Positions 1 through 11,000 of a stretch of DNA of 18,044 bases are shown here, piece by piece. The notes beneath the pieces were generated by a model. The model was not told where the DNA came from. It saw only the letters and a list, made by a program, of their open reading frames with translations, and searched no databases. The stretch spans positions 1 to 18,044 of the forward strand of contig JAYTMY010000267.1 in assembly GCA_043748535.1 (NCBI GenBank). The letters are read 5' to 3'. The stretch comes from CAMCSH01 sp043748535 (GTDB lineage Bacteria; Verrucomicrobiota; Lentisphaeria; Lentisphaerales; Lentisphaeraceae). The position numbers and the translations under genes were made by a program. The number at the start of each line of letters is the position of its first letter. The first letter of the stretch is position 1.

Positions 1-321
1 AAAAATCCCGCGCGCCACCCGCGCCAGTGTCATAAATAGCCTAGGGGGTGGTCAATTCTAGATGAGACAAAACTGATCACTTTTTCGTGAGACTTGACAC
101 CAAGAACAAGCTCGCCCTCATACATGCGCATCACGCGATCGCGACGTGAACCATACGTGCGCGACCTTTTCGGATGGGATCTTGAAAGCGACTACGAAAA
201 ACACCTCAAGGATCAGATCGCCGCAAAACCCTGACTATCATCCATTAGCCCCGCAGACACTTGACCTGAGCCGACAGATGGGGGTATTTAAGATTATAAA
301 AATGAGCTTCTTATGGACGTG

Positions 322-389
322 AAACGTGCAAGTATTTTCAAACGTGCAAGTATTTTCAAACGTGCAAGTATTCAAACGTGCAAGTATTC
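322..389. repeat. Four-copy short tandem direct repeat (18, 18, 16, 16 bp)
   Basis: Two copies of aaacgtgcaagtattttc (322-339, 340-357) are followed directly by two copies of a shorter version that lacks two Ts, aaacgtgcaagtattc (358-373, 374-389). The copies are head to tail without spacers, so this is a minisatellite-like array. It sits about 85 bp beyond the stop of the 475-2268 gene and just before a hairpin. The function is unknown: slippage-generated DNA and a protein-binding iteron are both possible. Confidence 0.9.
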
Positions 390-397
390 AAGAGCTG

Positions 398-417
398 CCG
401 CGGCAAACTAGCCGCGG
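398..417. repeat. GC-rich inverted repeat (hairpin)
   Basis: The arms ccgcggc (398-404) and gccgcgg (411-417) are perfectly complementary around a six-base loop (aaacta). Flanking agct/agct bases extend the symmetry imperfectly. It lies about 58 bp past the stop codon of the minus-strand gene ending at 475, but no T-run follows it on either strand. It may stop or protect the transcript end; a standard intrinsic terminator is not shown. Confidence 0.55.
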
Positions 418-474
418 ATCAGCTTACTGCAGGAATGGGTGGGACGGGATGCTTACGGTATGACCGGACGGTTC

Positions 475-2268
475 TCAATGGGTTTTATCCGCTTGTACAA
501 CACGTACAAACGAAACTACAATATTCTTATTGTTTGAGTCGGATTCTAACGTGAAATCGAATTTATTACCCAAGGAGCTTGTCGGTTTAAAATCAGAAAC
601 AAAGATGGTGTAGGTTCTCAGAAGACCATCCCCCAACAAGGGTTTTGAAATTGTCTTGAGGTTGTTACCGTCAGAGTACTTCAGGTTCAAGGTTCCTGCA
701 TACTTATCGAAAACGGTTATTTTAACGGCTAATTTCCCTTTTAATGCCGGCCATTTTTTATCCACATTGAAACCGATTTTTTTGCCTTCTCGAGCGATGT
801 AATCAAAGTACTTATCCTTTGGGACCATCCACATTGGGATGGGTTGTTCGATTTTTACAGCCGGAGTAGTTTCGTAGCCCACGGCATCCCGTTGGTAAAG
901 CCAGCGTTCAAAGTTTTTTACGGCACGGCCTCCTTTTGGGCCATCTTTGTGGTTGACATAGCTTTCTCTTAAAAAACACCACACATCTGGAGCTTCATTG
1001 AGTGCTCTTCCTAATTCCTGTCCAACCCAGGCTAGCATTTCAGGCATCAGTGCCTGCTCATGATTGAGCAATTCGTTGCAGCGCATTTGTAACAACCTAA
1101 TGTTTGCAGTAAAATATCTGTAAGGGAATGACTCTGTAGTTTTCCCAAAACGGAAGTTTGATTTTTCCGTTGCCCAGTCAGGACCGTATTCTTCATTTTC
1201 CTCACCATGAAAAAGATTCTTGGCAATTAACGGGTTGGCTTCGTCAATATACAAGTAGTTGTTTTCATCGAGTTTTTGACCTATCTCGTCGTCAGGAATA
1301 TGATACAAATACATTTCAACAAATCCCCGTCGCACGCCAAATCCCAGGCTCAAACCGTAGTTCGAAGGCCCACCTAGGAAAACCTTTGTCTCCACGCCTT
1401 TTGTGATTTTCGCCCAAGCTTCGAGACGCTCTTTAACATGTATTTCAGCATCGTTTTTTTCTGCACTGTCAGCTCCATGGTGCGGCCCTATCCCTTCGTC
1501 TCCATAAGAATTAGAGGCATATCCAGCATATAAACCGGCGACTTCGGGCATGTTTGGGATGCCGCTTTTACCAAGAGCGTTCACCAACTTCAAATATCGA
1601 GAGTGAAATTCTGGATGAGAAACGGCGTAGTTGGTTACTTTTTTTCCTGCTTCCGTAGGAATACCTAAATTCTTCACCCAATCAGGGGCAAAGATGGTTG
1701 CGGAAGAATGGATTCTTACGACAGATTGATAACCCTTTTCATGGGCTAATTTTATATTACTAATTAACGGCTGGAAAGTGAAGACGCCTTCCGTGGGTTC
1801 TAGATCCTTCCAATTTATCCAAAAAGCGACTGAAGGTTTACAGGGGAAGTTAGGTGATGTGAGTTTTTTTAAGCGCTTATCGGTGATGCCGGTACGCAGA
1901 AGAGTAAAGGTTGATTTTTGGGGTGGCGGAATGAAACTTGGCAGTGACCAATCCCAATTATTGATAACGCTGTCTTGCTCGATCCACACCGCTGCTCTTA
2001 CTTCATTCATGGGGGTTTGTTGATAGAGACCCCAGTAAGGGTATTTCTCCGTACCGGTGTATTGAGGCACTGAGGAAATGGCTTGACTTTGAGCCGGCAC
2101 CGCCGCCAAGTAGAGGGCATCCTCAGAGTAGATCTCCTTGAGATGGTTCACGCCGATCGCGTGCTGCCCCATCTTCTTGGCTTTACCCAAGTCCGGCAGC
2201 AGCATCGAGGCCATAATGCCGATTATAGCGACGACAACAAGTAGCTCAATCAAGGTAAAACGGCGCAT
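475..2268 (-). CDS. Pseudopilin N-terminus fused to a glycosidase-like TIM-barrel domain
   Basis: The 597-residue protein opens with a type IV pilin/pseudopilin signature: a short basic leader (MRR), then FTLIELLVVVAIIGI (residues 4-18) with the conserved Glu at mature position 5, and a membrane helix to about residue 24. Residues 35-57 still resemble the 'NLK...Y..D' segment that follows the helix in PVC pseudopilins. From about residue 66 it changes to a large globular domain. Residues 148-190 (WINWKDLEPTEGVFTF, then a Lys/Gly/Val/Arg-rich strand) resemble the early beta/alpha repeats of glycoside-hydrolase barrels of the GH42/DUF4832 type, and GYASNSYGDEGIGP (249-262) could carry an acidic active-site residue. 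The usual Gly at -1 of the prepilin cleavage site is Arg. AGGAGG lies 5 bases before the ATG (complement at 2274-2279). The gene is visibly AT-richer than its neighbours. It is probably displayed at or passed through the cell envelope; the substrate is unknown and the barrel assignment is inferred. Confidence 0.72.
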   Translation of the reverse strand: MRRFTLIELLVVVAIIGIMASMLLPDLGKAKKMGQHAIGVNHLKEIYSEDALYLAAVPAQSQAISSVPQYTGTEKYPYWGLYQQTPMNEVRAAVWIEQDSVINNWDWSLPSFIPPPQKSTFTLLRTGITDKRLKKLTSPNFPCKPSVAFWINWKDLEPTEGVFTFQPLISNIKLAHEKGYQSVVRIHSSATIFAPDWVKNLGIPTEAGKKVTNYAVSHPEFHSRYLKLVNALGKSGIPNMPEVAGLYAGYASNSYGDEGIGPHHGADSAEKNDAEIHVKERLEAWAKITKGVETKVFLGGPSNYGLSLGFGVRRGFVEMYLYHIPDDEIGQKLDENNYLYIDEANPLIAKNLFHGEENEEYGPDWATEKSNFRFGKTTESFPYRYFTANIRLLQMRCNELLNHEQALMPEMLAWVGQELGRALNEAPDVWCFLRESYVNHKDGPKGGRAVKNFERWLYQRDAVGYETTPAVKIEQPIPMWMVPKDKYFDYIAREGKKIGFNVDKKWPALKGKLAVKITVFDKYAGTLNLKYSDGNNLKTISKPLLGDGLLRTYTIFVSDFKPTSSLGNKFDFTLESDSNNKNIVVSFVRVVQADKTH

Positions 2269-2306
2269 CGTGGCCTCCTAAAAGTGCCTGAGTTTTTTTG
2301 TAAGAA

Positions 2307-2879
2307 CTAGCAAACGCGAGAGATGGCTCCCAATTTATCGTTGTTAACATTTTTCAGCGTTCCAGTCGGATGGCGGTTTGTGATCGCCCCGGAAATCGGC
2401 GGCAGAAGACTCGTATACAATTCATATCTGCATGGCATGCATAGCGCTGTCGAACCGTGGAAATTCGAAAAATGCCTGCCTTGTTTCGCCAGGGCATCTA
2501 TATTCGGAGTTCTGGTTGAACCGCCTGTATCCATGCAGTCGATTGAGGCCCAACAGATGTCGGCTCTCATGATGATCAGATAGTTCGCCCGTGTGCGGCT
2601 ATCTGTGGTGGCGGCATCCTCGACCGGGTTCAGTATTTTTCCGACTTTCTCCGGCACGGGTTTCCTGCCTAATTCATTGCCCTTGTTGTAGGAATTATGG
2701 GCAGTGCAATCCACCCACTCATTATTGATGGCCGCTGAACGCTTTCTGGTCTTATCGTGCTTTGACGAGGCTAGCCTAGGAACGAGGGTATTTGTGCCCG
2801 CTTTGGGAGTGTCATGTGCATGGATGGATGTCGACAGGAGCAGTGCCATAAAAACGGCTTCGATAGATTCTAAGAACAT
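2307..2879 (-). pseudogene. Truncated, degenerate sulfatase remnant
   Basis: These 190 codons match only the first part of a secreted sulfatase. Residues 98-170 follow the family: NYLIIMRADICW corresponds to the usual 'N-[IV]-L-[FL]-I-x-A-D-D-L-G-W', then STRTPNIDALAKQG, then CMPCR (147-151), which fits the C-x-P-x-R signature whose Cys becomes formylglycine, then SGAITNRHP. The Asp pair that binds calcium is reduced to a single Asp (D107), and everything after the first quarter of a normal 450-550 residue sulfatase is missing, including the GDHG motif. Residues 20-95 do not look like sulfatase sequence. An AAGGAA precedes the ATG. It lies 71 bp after the intact sulfatase gene and 38 bp before the pseudopilin fusion gene on the same strand, so its lost 3' part was probably removed when the neighbour arrived. 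Activity is very unlikely. Confidence 0.75.
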
Positions 2880-2950
2880 AACGGGATTCCTTGGTTAAAT
2901 CGCACTAGGGAAACGGATGGATTGTAATAGAAATGGAAGGCATTGTTTAT

Positions 2951-4561
2951 TTACTTGAGCTGGGCAGCGGCCCGCGTCATTTTGATGGCCGAGTCGGGAG
3001 GCAGGCTATTTTTTTCTTCTTTGCTGATCTTGTCTTTGGCCGGACCGTGTGCGAACGAAGCGGGAAATGAAGCTGCCAACCGCGACTTCTGGGCGAGAAT
3101 TGTTGGGTCTTTTGACGTGACGAGATTAGTCCATTGCATCGGATCACGCTCCATATCGTAGAGCTCCTCCGTTCCATCCTTATAGCGAATAAAATACCAG
3201 CGCTCGTCGCGCACGGAGGCGTTGCCTGCGTCCATGACCGTGATGGACGGGTAAGGCCAGGGCAGCTTCGGATCACGCAGTAGCGGAGCGATGCTCCGCC
3301 CGTCGATTTCCGGTTTGGCGGGCAAGCCGCACAGGTCAATGAGTGTCGGATAAAGATCGATCAAGTTCACCAAACGGGCGCAGTCCTGCCGCGCTGTCAT
3401 CCCGGGTACGCGGATGGTCAACGGCAGCCGGGTGGATTCGGCCCAGAGCGTGGCTTTGCGGAAGCGCAGCTTCTCGCCCAGATGCCAGCCGTGGTCGCCC
3501 CAGATGACGACAATGGTATTATCCCGGGCTGGACTTTTCTCCAGAGCATCCAACACCTGCCCGACGCAATCATCCGCATGGCTGGAGGCGGCCAGATAGG
3601 CCTGCACTGCGCTCTTGAACAAATTCGTGTCCTGCTGTACCCAACGGAAATCCGAGCTAGGCTTGAATTTTGCCTTTCCCTTGGCATCCACTATATCGTC
3701 CAGATCATCGATCCGGAACTCCGGGAGCTTGATGTTCTCAAGTGGAAAACGGTCGAAATATTCTTGCGGCACAAAGAAGGGGAGGTGCGGTTTGGAGATT
3801 CCCAGAGCGAGGAAGAAGGGTTTCGCCGATGCCTTGGCCAGATGCGCCACCGCCCATTCAGCCGCCTTCCAGTCCTTCGATTGTTCTTTGGATCCCTTCG
3901 TCGGACCCCAGGCAAATTCCGCGCCCTCACCATCGCTCGCATCGACCTCACCGCTCTTCGTCGCGCCGAAGGGAGCCGGCTTGCCGTCAATCAGGTTGAG
4001 ACTTCGGGAGGTCAGATGCTGCGGGTCAACTTGCGAGCCAGGCCCGCCCTCTGAAGGTGCCCACTCATCATACGCCCACTGGCTATTGTCGCCACCATGT
4101 GTGTGGAAAATTTTTCCCGTGGACAACGTATGGTATCCGTGCTTGGAAAAATACTCCGGCAGCGTGTAATGATTCTGCACCAGCTCGGAATTGAGCATGT
4201 TCTGGCTGTTGCCATAAATCCCGGACCGGTTCGGCATGAAGCCGGAAAGCAAGGCCGAACGCGACGGACAGCAGACCGGCCCGGCGCAATTGGCCTGCTG
4301 AAAAACCACCGACCCGCTTTGAGCAAACTTATCCATTCGCGGCGTGGCCGACTTCGCCTGTGGAGCCCCGCCAAAAGCCCCGACCCAGTCGTTCAGATCG
4401 TCCACGGCGATGAACAGGACATTGTAAGGCTTGCCGTTGACCTTCTCGACCTTGAGAGGGTCTGTCTTGACGGGTGGAACGGGATCTGGTTGCGTGGCAC
4501 CGCAGATGGCTGCCAGAGGTACGAGTAGCAGAGAGCTGAGGAGGGCGAGGGTGAGTTTCAT
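2951..4561 (-). CDS. Secreted sulfatase, iduronate-2-sulfatase-like
   Basis: This 536-residue type I sulfatase would hydrolyse sulfate esters on a sulfated glycan outside the cytoplasm. Residues 1-22 form a signal peptide (basic start, Leu-rich core; Ile before Cys20 argues against a lipobox). NVLFIAVDDLNDW (47-59) carries the calcium-binding pair D54-D55, CCPSR (97-101) is the formylglycine signature with C97 as the residue to be modified, STGKIFHTH (147-155) and SKPHLPF (256-262) hold the active-site Lys and His, and WGDHGWHLGEK (354-364) supplies the second metal pair D356/H357 and a Lys. The VDDLNDWVGAF pattern and WHLGEK are typical of the iduronate-2-sulfatase/choline-sulfatase-like subgroup. 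All key residues and the full length are present. AGGAG lies 8 bases upstream of the ATG (complement 4570-4574). It needs a formylglycine-generating enzyme, which is not in this window. The exact glycan is not predictable. Confidence 0.93.
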   Translation of the reverse strand: MKLTLALLSSLLLVPLAAICGATQPDPVPPVKTDPLKVEKVNGKPYNVLFIAVDDLNDWVGAFGGAPQAKSATPRMDKFAQSGSVVFQQANCAGPVCCPSRSALLSGFMPNRSGIYGNSQNMLNSELVQNHYTLPEYFSKHGYHTLSTGKIFHTHGGDNSQWAYDEWAPSEGGPGSQVDPQHLTSRSLNLIDGKPAPFGATKSGEVDASDGEGAEFAWGPTKGSKEQSKDWKAAEWAVAHLAKASAKPFFLALGISKPHLPFFVPQEYFDRFPLENIKLPEFRIDDLDDIVDAKGKAKFKPSSDFRWVQQDTNLFKSAVQAYLAASSHADDCVGQVLDALEKSPARDNTIVVIWGDHGWHLGEKLRFRKATLWAESTRLPLTIRVPGMTARQDCARLVNLIDLYPTLIDLCGLPAKPEIDGRSIAPLLRDPKLPWPYPSITVMDAGNASVRDERWYFIRYKDGTEELYDMERDPMQWTNLVTSKDPTILAQKSRLAASFPASFAHGPAKDKISKEEKNSLPPDSAIKMTRAAAQLK

Positions 4562-4825
4562 TGTCGTATCTCCTGGGTCACGTTAGGCAGAGGGATTTTT
4601 TGACTGTCATGTGGGAGTGCAACGAGGAGACCGGTATGTTACACGTTGCCGCTGGTTTTCCGCGAAATGGATCCTGGCATCCATGCACATGTTTCTCATA
4701 TACACGCGCCAACCGCAAAAACCCTGGGTAAGATAGCCCAAAACGTCAAGAAGCCTTGCGGAGGAAGCTGGCGCGGTCTTCATCGTCCGCCTGCCCCCAG
4801 TAGATACAGTTTTCTTTCCGTATCC
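4562..4825. promoter_or_regulatory. Divergent intergenic region
   Basis: This 264 bp gap separates the sulfatase (minus) from the beta-helix remnant (plus) and must hold the promoter of the sulfatase and presumably of the lost beta-helix gene. It contains the sulfatase ribosome-binding site at its left edge. An open frame from 4646 runs into the beta-helix reading frame, but a signal peptide begins at the later ATG (4826), so translation of the upstream part is doubtful. I could not pick out a convincing -35/-10 pair. Confidence 0.4.
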
Positions 4826-5431
4826 ATGCCCCGCCTGCTGTCCTGCTTCCTATTATTGACCTGCACCGCGGTGGCCAGGGCCGGGGCCGCTGAATACCAT
4901 GTCGCATTCACCAGTAAGGATACCCATCCCGGCAGTTCCGCCCAAGCCTTCCGGACCAGCGGCAATCGGGGCGGCATCCGTCTTTCCGGTCTCCTGACGG
5001 CTCCCGATGCACCAGGCGAGTGGTTCGTGCACGGAGGAAGCCTCTATCTGATGACCGTGGACCGCCGCGACCCGTCGGGCCATCTGGTCAAGATGCGCAC
5101 CGGCAGTCTGGCGTCCGACCTATCCAGCAGGAACTGGATCGTGCTGAAAGTCCTGACGTGCTACACCGGTTCGGCTCAACTGACCGGCAGCAATTGCGCG
5201 ATCCGCAACTGTAGCTTCAACCACCACACCCATGAATGGCTCAATAACGGCTACGGCAGGCATGGCGGCCTGGATGTCGGTGGCAGCACCAACCGGGGGG
5301 ATAGCTGCCTCTTCGACGGCTCCTCGGGCAATGGCGTCAATCTCGCTGGCAGAAAAAATGCCGTGCGCAACTGCGTGGTGCGCAAGGTGAACTATTCCGT
5401 CACCTACAGCGCCGTTGTGAACACGACTTAG
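4826..5431 (+). pseudogene. Remnant of a secreted right-handed beta-helix protein
   Basis: From the ATG at 4826 the frame gives 201 residues. It starts with a signal peptide (MPRLLSCFLLLTCTAVARAGA), then AEYHVAFTSKDTHPGSSAQAF, the usual 'eyyVSpsGsD.npGT...PF' opening of parallel beta-helix proteins of the polysaccharide-lyase/pectate-lyase-like type. It then jumps to GEWFVHGGSLYLMT and to beta-helix rungs such as NCAIRNCSFNHH, NGVNLAGRKNAVRNCVV. The A-lining segment and several rungs that normally separate these blocks are missing, and a stop codon ends the protein in mid-helix at 5429-5431, well short of the 500-900 residues usual for such proteins. Internal deletion plus 3' truncation is the simplest reading. 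The intact ancestor would have bound or cleaved a polysaccharide outside the cell, which suits the neighbouring sulfatases. A translated short protein cannot be excluded. Confidence 0.62.
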
Positions 5432-5911
5432 CCGCCTTGCGTCAAGCTCAACTGGGACACCTCGTTATACCTGCAATGCCGAAGCTCTGGAGCACAAAGC
5501 TTCGTTGATCTTTGTCGACTGCCGTGACTTAAATTTTGGTTCCGAGGGTCCCTCAGCACGATGTCCGTTCGTGGCCGCGGTTTTACGGTTTTCCAAAACA
5601 CTTCGATCTTGAGTTGAACACCGGAGGCCGTCTCTGCCCCTTCCAGTTTGTATGTTTTTATAGATACAAAATACAAATAGCGCTTCGCCATCGCCTCCAA
5701 GTCAAAGTGCCATTCACATCGCCATCAAGGGCTTGCTGAAAAGCTCTATCCCGTCCGCTCGCTTTGCTGGAAGCTCCCGCATCGGCCCTTAAGGACCGAC
5801 ACGATGCTGCCATTGACGATGCTTTGACGATGAGGCATCTGCCCGTGGGCGTACTCGAAAGCGTCACGAAACGCCGGGGTACAAGTGGGTGTTCCTCATC
5901 TTCTTTCCAGA
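5432..5911. other. Gene-poor stretch with possible decayed sequence
   Basis: No gene is supported in these 480 bases. A minus-strand frame (5428-5700) contains LKIEVFWKTVKPRPRTDIVL, which faintly recalls the 'tlyWkalkPm..DytvFvHl' beta-sandwich segment of PVC membrane glycosyltransferase-like proteins. Another minus frame (near 5700-5730) reads LDGDVNGTLTW, like half an EF-hand. Both are short, lack ribosome-binding sites and may be chance. The stretch fits a graveyard between the broken beta-helix gene and the FAD oxidoreductase. Confidence 0.4.
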
Positions 5912-7567
<1,656 letters not shown>

Positions 7568-8052
7568 GGGGGCTCCTAGGAGGATTTCTGTGTTTTGGTA
7601 AAGACAGGAATGCCAAAAAAATGAGAGAAAGTCGTTTGTGGTGTGTAAACTAGTGCTCAGCTCCTGAAGTGACTGCAAGCAGCCGAGTCTACTTGGCGAT
7701 TTTTTGCGACATAACTCACTCCGTTTGAGCCTTTCAAGCCCTGCCTGATGATTGCGCCTTCTTGACCAATCTGAACCAGTCCGACTTGCTCAAAATAATG
7801 AATGACAAATGAATCCAACGATCGAGCCACTGTCGTCCCGGTGGAACGGTAATCCGGGGAGCGAAATTCGATTTCAGTCGACCACACTCGTCTGCTGTCG
7901 ATGGCAGTCGCCTAGCTCAATGGGGTCGATGCGGTTCTGTTAAGCTCCTTTGGCGCTAAGAGAAAGGTGACAGACAAGTTACGACTCTGCCCTCGGCTTG
8001 CAGCCATCGGTGGATTATATTGGCGGAAGCCAACATCAGAAAAGGAGTCTCC
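7568..8052. promoter_or_regulatory. Divergent intergenic region between accessory and core-like blocks
   Basis: This 485 bp gap lies between the FAD oxidoreductase (minus) and the PPi-PEPCK-like gene (plus) and should contain both promoters. TTATATT at 8015-8021 is a possible -10 element for the plus gene, but no good -35 lies at the right distance. AAAGGAG (8041-8047) is the ribosome-binding site of the plus gene. A minus-strand frame (7657-7887) contains TTVARSLDSFVIHYFEQVGL, vaguely like a winged-helix recognition segment; I do not consider it a gene. The base composition changes across this gap. Confidence 0.4.
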
Positions 8053-11000
8053 ATGAACCCGACCCGCAGCCTCGGCCTTCCCGCCTCCTCCGCTTCGCGC
8101 GATGACCGCATCCGCTACCTCAACCTCTCCCTCGCCGCCATCGGTCAACCCTGGTTCAACAAAGACGGCTTCCAATCTCTCGGCTTCGCCGGTGACCTCG
8201 CTATGTCGCTATCGGAATCCGATGTCGCCGCCACCGCCCCGCTCTGCGCCGTCGACCAGCGCCTGCAGGAATTTCTCGACATCTACCTCGCCGGCGCTCG
8301 CCCGAGCCCGAAACTGCCGCACTCGACCTTGATCCTCGATCGCCACGGCCTCGCTCGCGAGCTGTCGCTTCCACCCGATGCCGACGAATACAAAAACGCC
8401 TCGCTCAGCTCGCACCGCCTGTTCCAAGGGGTCCTGCACAATCCCGCCGCCGACCGCCGCACGACGCAAGGGGTTTTCCATGTCGCCGAAGGCGGCCTGC
8501 CGGTGCCTGCCGACAAGAAATCGGTGCCGCGCGATGTCTTCGCCCGCTTCCTCCACGCCGCTTTCACCGCCGCGCCGCCGGCGCTAATGGAGCTTCCCTA
8601 CACCGGCACCTGCGGCGACAAGGCCAAGTGTTTCGTCTCGCTCCTCCTGCGTCCCTTGGTGCAGCCGGAAATCCCTGGCGTCCTGCCGCGCCGCACCATG
8701 GAAATCCGCTTCTTCGCCCCCGGTGGCCTGGTCTCCAACCTCGACTTCGTCGAATCAATCTTCGGCAACGCCGGCAACCCCGCCCACCTCGCCAATGACG
8801 CCGCCCTCGATCCGGAACACTGGAGCGGCCACACCGGCTGCGTCATCCTCGCGCCGCACCTGCAGAAAATGACCAAGAAGGAACTCGGCCTGCCGCAGAC
8901 CAGCCAAGCCACCGAACGGCAGAAACGCGACGGCATGTGCTGGAGCTCCGAAGACGAGCTCTACAACGACGGCCAGGCTTTCAAAATCTGCGCCCGCGAC
9001 GAACGCGGCGTCATCGTCACCATCATCACCGACAACTACTACGGCTACTGCAAAAAAGAGGTCAAGACCCAGATCTCCTACGCCGCCAACCTCCTCGGCC
9101 TGTGCGAAGAAGAACACGCCGGCGGCGCCCTCGCCTTCTCTTCCTGGGCCGAAGGACAAACCTTCCGCCTCGCCAATGAATTCCGCCTCAGCCACGCCGA
9201 CACCAATTTCCGCCACTGCCTCGGCGACAAGGCGGAGTTCTTCCCCGAAGGCCACGGCCGCGATCTGCGCTTCCCGCAAATCTGGTACGTCCCCGCCGAA
9301 GCCCAGGCCGATGTCCCCAGCCTCAGCGTCTCCTGGCCGCTCGCCAAGGACAAGACCTTCTCGCTCAAGCTCATTCCCGGACGCCAGTACGTCTACCCCT
9401 CGGGTTACAAACTGTCCCTCGAACGCCACCCCGTCGCCCCCTCCTGGCGCCTCGTCGGGGTCAACGCCGAAGGCACCGTCACCCACAAGCCCAGCACCGT
9501 CTCCGGCGGCGGCAAATCGGAAATCGCCAAGTCCCTCTACGACGCCATCCGCCATGGGCCGCTCTACATCGAAGACTTCGATGCCGACATGGCCCTGGTC
9601 GACAAGGTGATCAACAGCGACATCTTCGCCCGCCGCTACATCAGCCCTCCCCTGCCTCTCAAGGGCTATTCGCGCCCCGTCCTGTCGCCGGAGCGCAGCC
9701 TCGGCTCGGTGATCAAGATGCTCACCCCCTCGACCCAGTTCAGCGACGAATACAACAAATGGCTGAAGACCATTCCGCACCGCATCAAGGCGCTCGTCTT
9801 CATCATCAAACGCTTCCATCAGCCCGACTGGGGCGCCAACTGGCAACGCTTCTTCTCGGTCCTCACCGTCAACGGCGAATCGGGCCATGAACTGATGTAC
9901 CAAGGACGCAAACTGGTCGGCGAATACCTTCGCGTCGGCACCGACACCGGCAACGGCTCGTGGCGCACCTTCAAGCTCCGCCAGAACTTCCTTCCTGCCG
10001 CCAAGATCCAGCTCGAAGACGACATCACCGCTTCCGCCGTGGTCCCGGCCAGCGCCGTCGCCGGCCTGCCCGCCACCGCCCGCCGCGACCGCTCGCTCAA
10101 ATTCGTCGAAAACTGCGAACACCGCTTCTTCCAACGCCCCGATGACGCGGTGGTCCGCGGCTACGACAAACAAGCCGAAATCGACCTCTCGTCGCAAGGC
10201 CTCTTCTGCTCCAATTTCCAGCCGCTTAGCCGCGAAGATGCCGAGGAAATGGTCGATGACGCCATCTCCTTCGAAGAGTACAGCCAGCCGGTGCGCGAGC
10301 TGCTGAAATCCTTCCTCGCCGACCCCAAATCGAGCCAGGTCGTGGTCTCTTCCCACGCTCGTATCGTCGATGGCGGCAAACGGTCGAAAAACCCGCGCTA
10401 CCTGCAGGTTCGTCCAGATCATCTCAACGCCATGCCGGCCTATCTTGCCGAAGTCGGATCGCGCCTCTTCCGCCAGATCCCCGCCGGTGCCCCGGTGCCG
10501 CAACCGGTCGGCGCCGTCCTGCCCGGACGCCGCAACAACCCGCCCGAAAAAGGCATCCGCTCGCTCGCCGTCTACGGCCCCCTGCACTGGCAGGAGCTGC
10601 CCGAGCTGTTCATGGACTTCATCAGCTCGCTCACCGGCAAGTCGCCCTCGACCACCGGCGCCGGCTCGGAAGGCGCCCTCACCAAAGGCCCCTTCAACGC
10701 ACTCGTCGCCACCACTGACCTCAACAACTGCCTGCTCGGCTACATCCTCTGCGGCTTCGACGGCTGGAGCTCCGCCGCCGGTTCGATCGGCCATCGCTAC
10801 AAGGTCGAACACGACGTCTCGCTGCTCGTTCCCGAGATCTTCTGCCGCCTCAGCCCCTCCGAACGCGACCCGCAACGCCTGATCGCCGAAAGCTGCCTCG
10901 AGAAGCTCGATGACTTCCAATACGAAGGCCGCTTGATCCCCGCCTCGCGCCTCGGTTGGCGCATCACCGCCGAGTTCTCCAACCACTACCTCGGCCGCAT

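Larger units (their letters stand above)
1..474. other. Non-coding flank with repeats, no supported gene
   Basis: No gene of normal size is supported here. The stretch holds a tandem repeat (322-389), a GC-rich inverted repeat (398-417) and one short open frame at 124-234 (plus, 36 codons, containing YVRDLFGWDLESDYEKHL) that reads like the tail end of a lost gene but has no clear ribosome-binding site. It lies downstream of the 3' end of the minus-strand pseudopilin fusion gene. I see no transposase and no clean insertion-sequence end. Confidence 0.5.

Noticed and set aside
124..234. 36-codon plus-strand frame with protein-like sequence
   Set aside because: It has no ribosome-binding site and no recognisable family. 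It may be the tail of a lost gene, but this cannot be shown.
322..389. Tandem repeat as a CRISPR array
   Set aside because: The copies are 16-18 bp and adjoin each other with no spacers, and no cas gene is nearby.
3482..4169. Two plus-strand frames of 184-190 codons inside the sulfatase gene
   Set aside because: They lie opposite conserved sulfatase motifs on the minus strand and show no family resemblance.
4646..4825. Upstream extension of the beta-helix frame
   Set aside because: A signal peptide begins at 4826 and would be internal in the longer form.
5428..5700. Minus-strand frame with a WKTVKPRPRTDIVL segment
   Set aside because: The resemblance to a beta-sandwich segment is faint and limited to about 20 residues; no start signal is visible.
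7657..7887. Minus-strand frame with a winged-helix-like segment
   Set aside because: There is no ribosome-binding site, the similarity is very weak, and it overlaps the region where the FAD gene promoter should lie.
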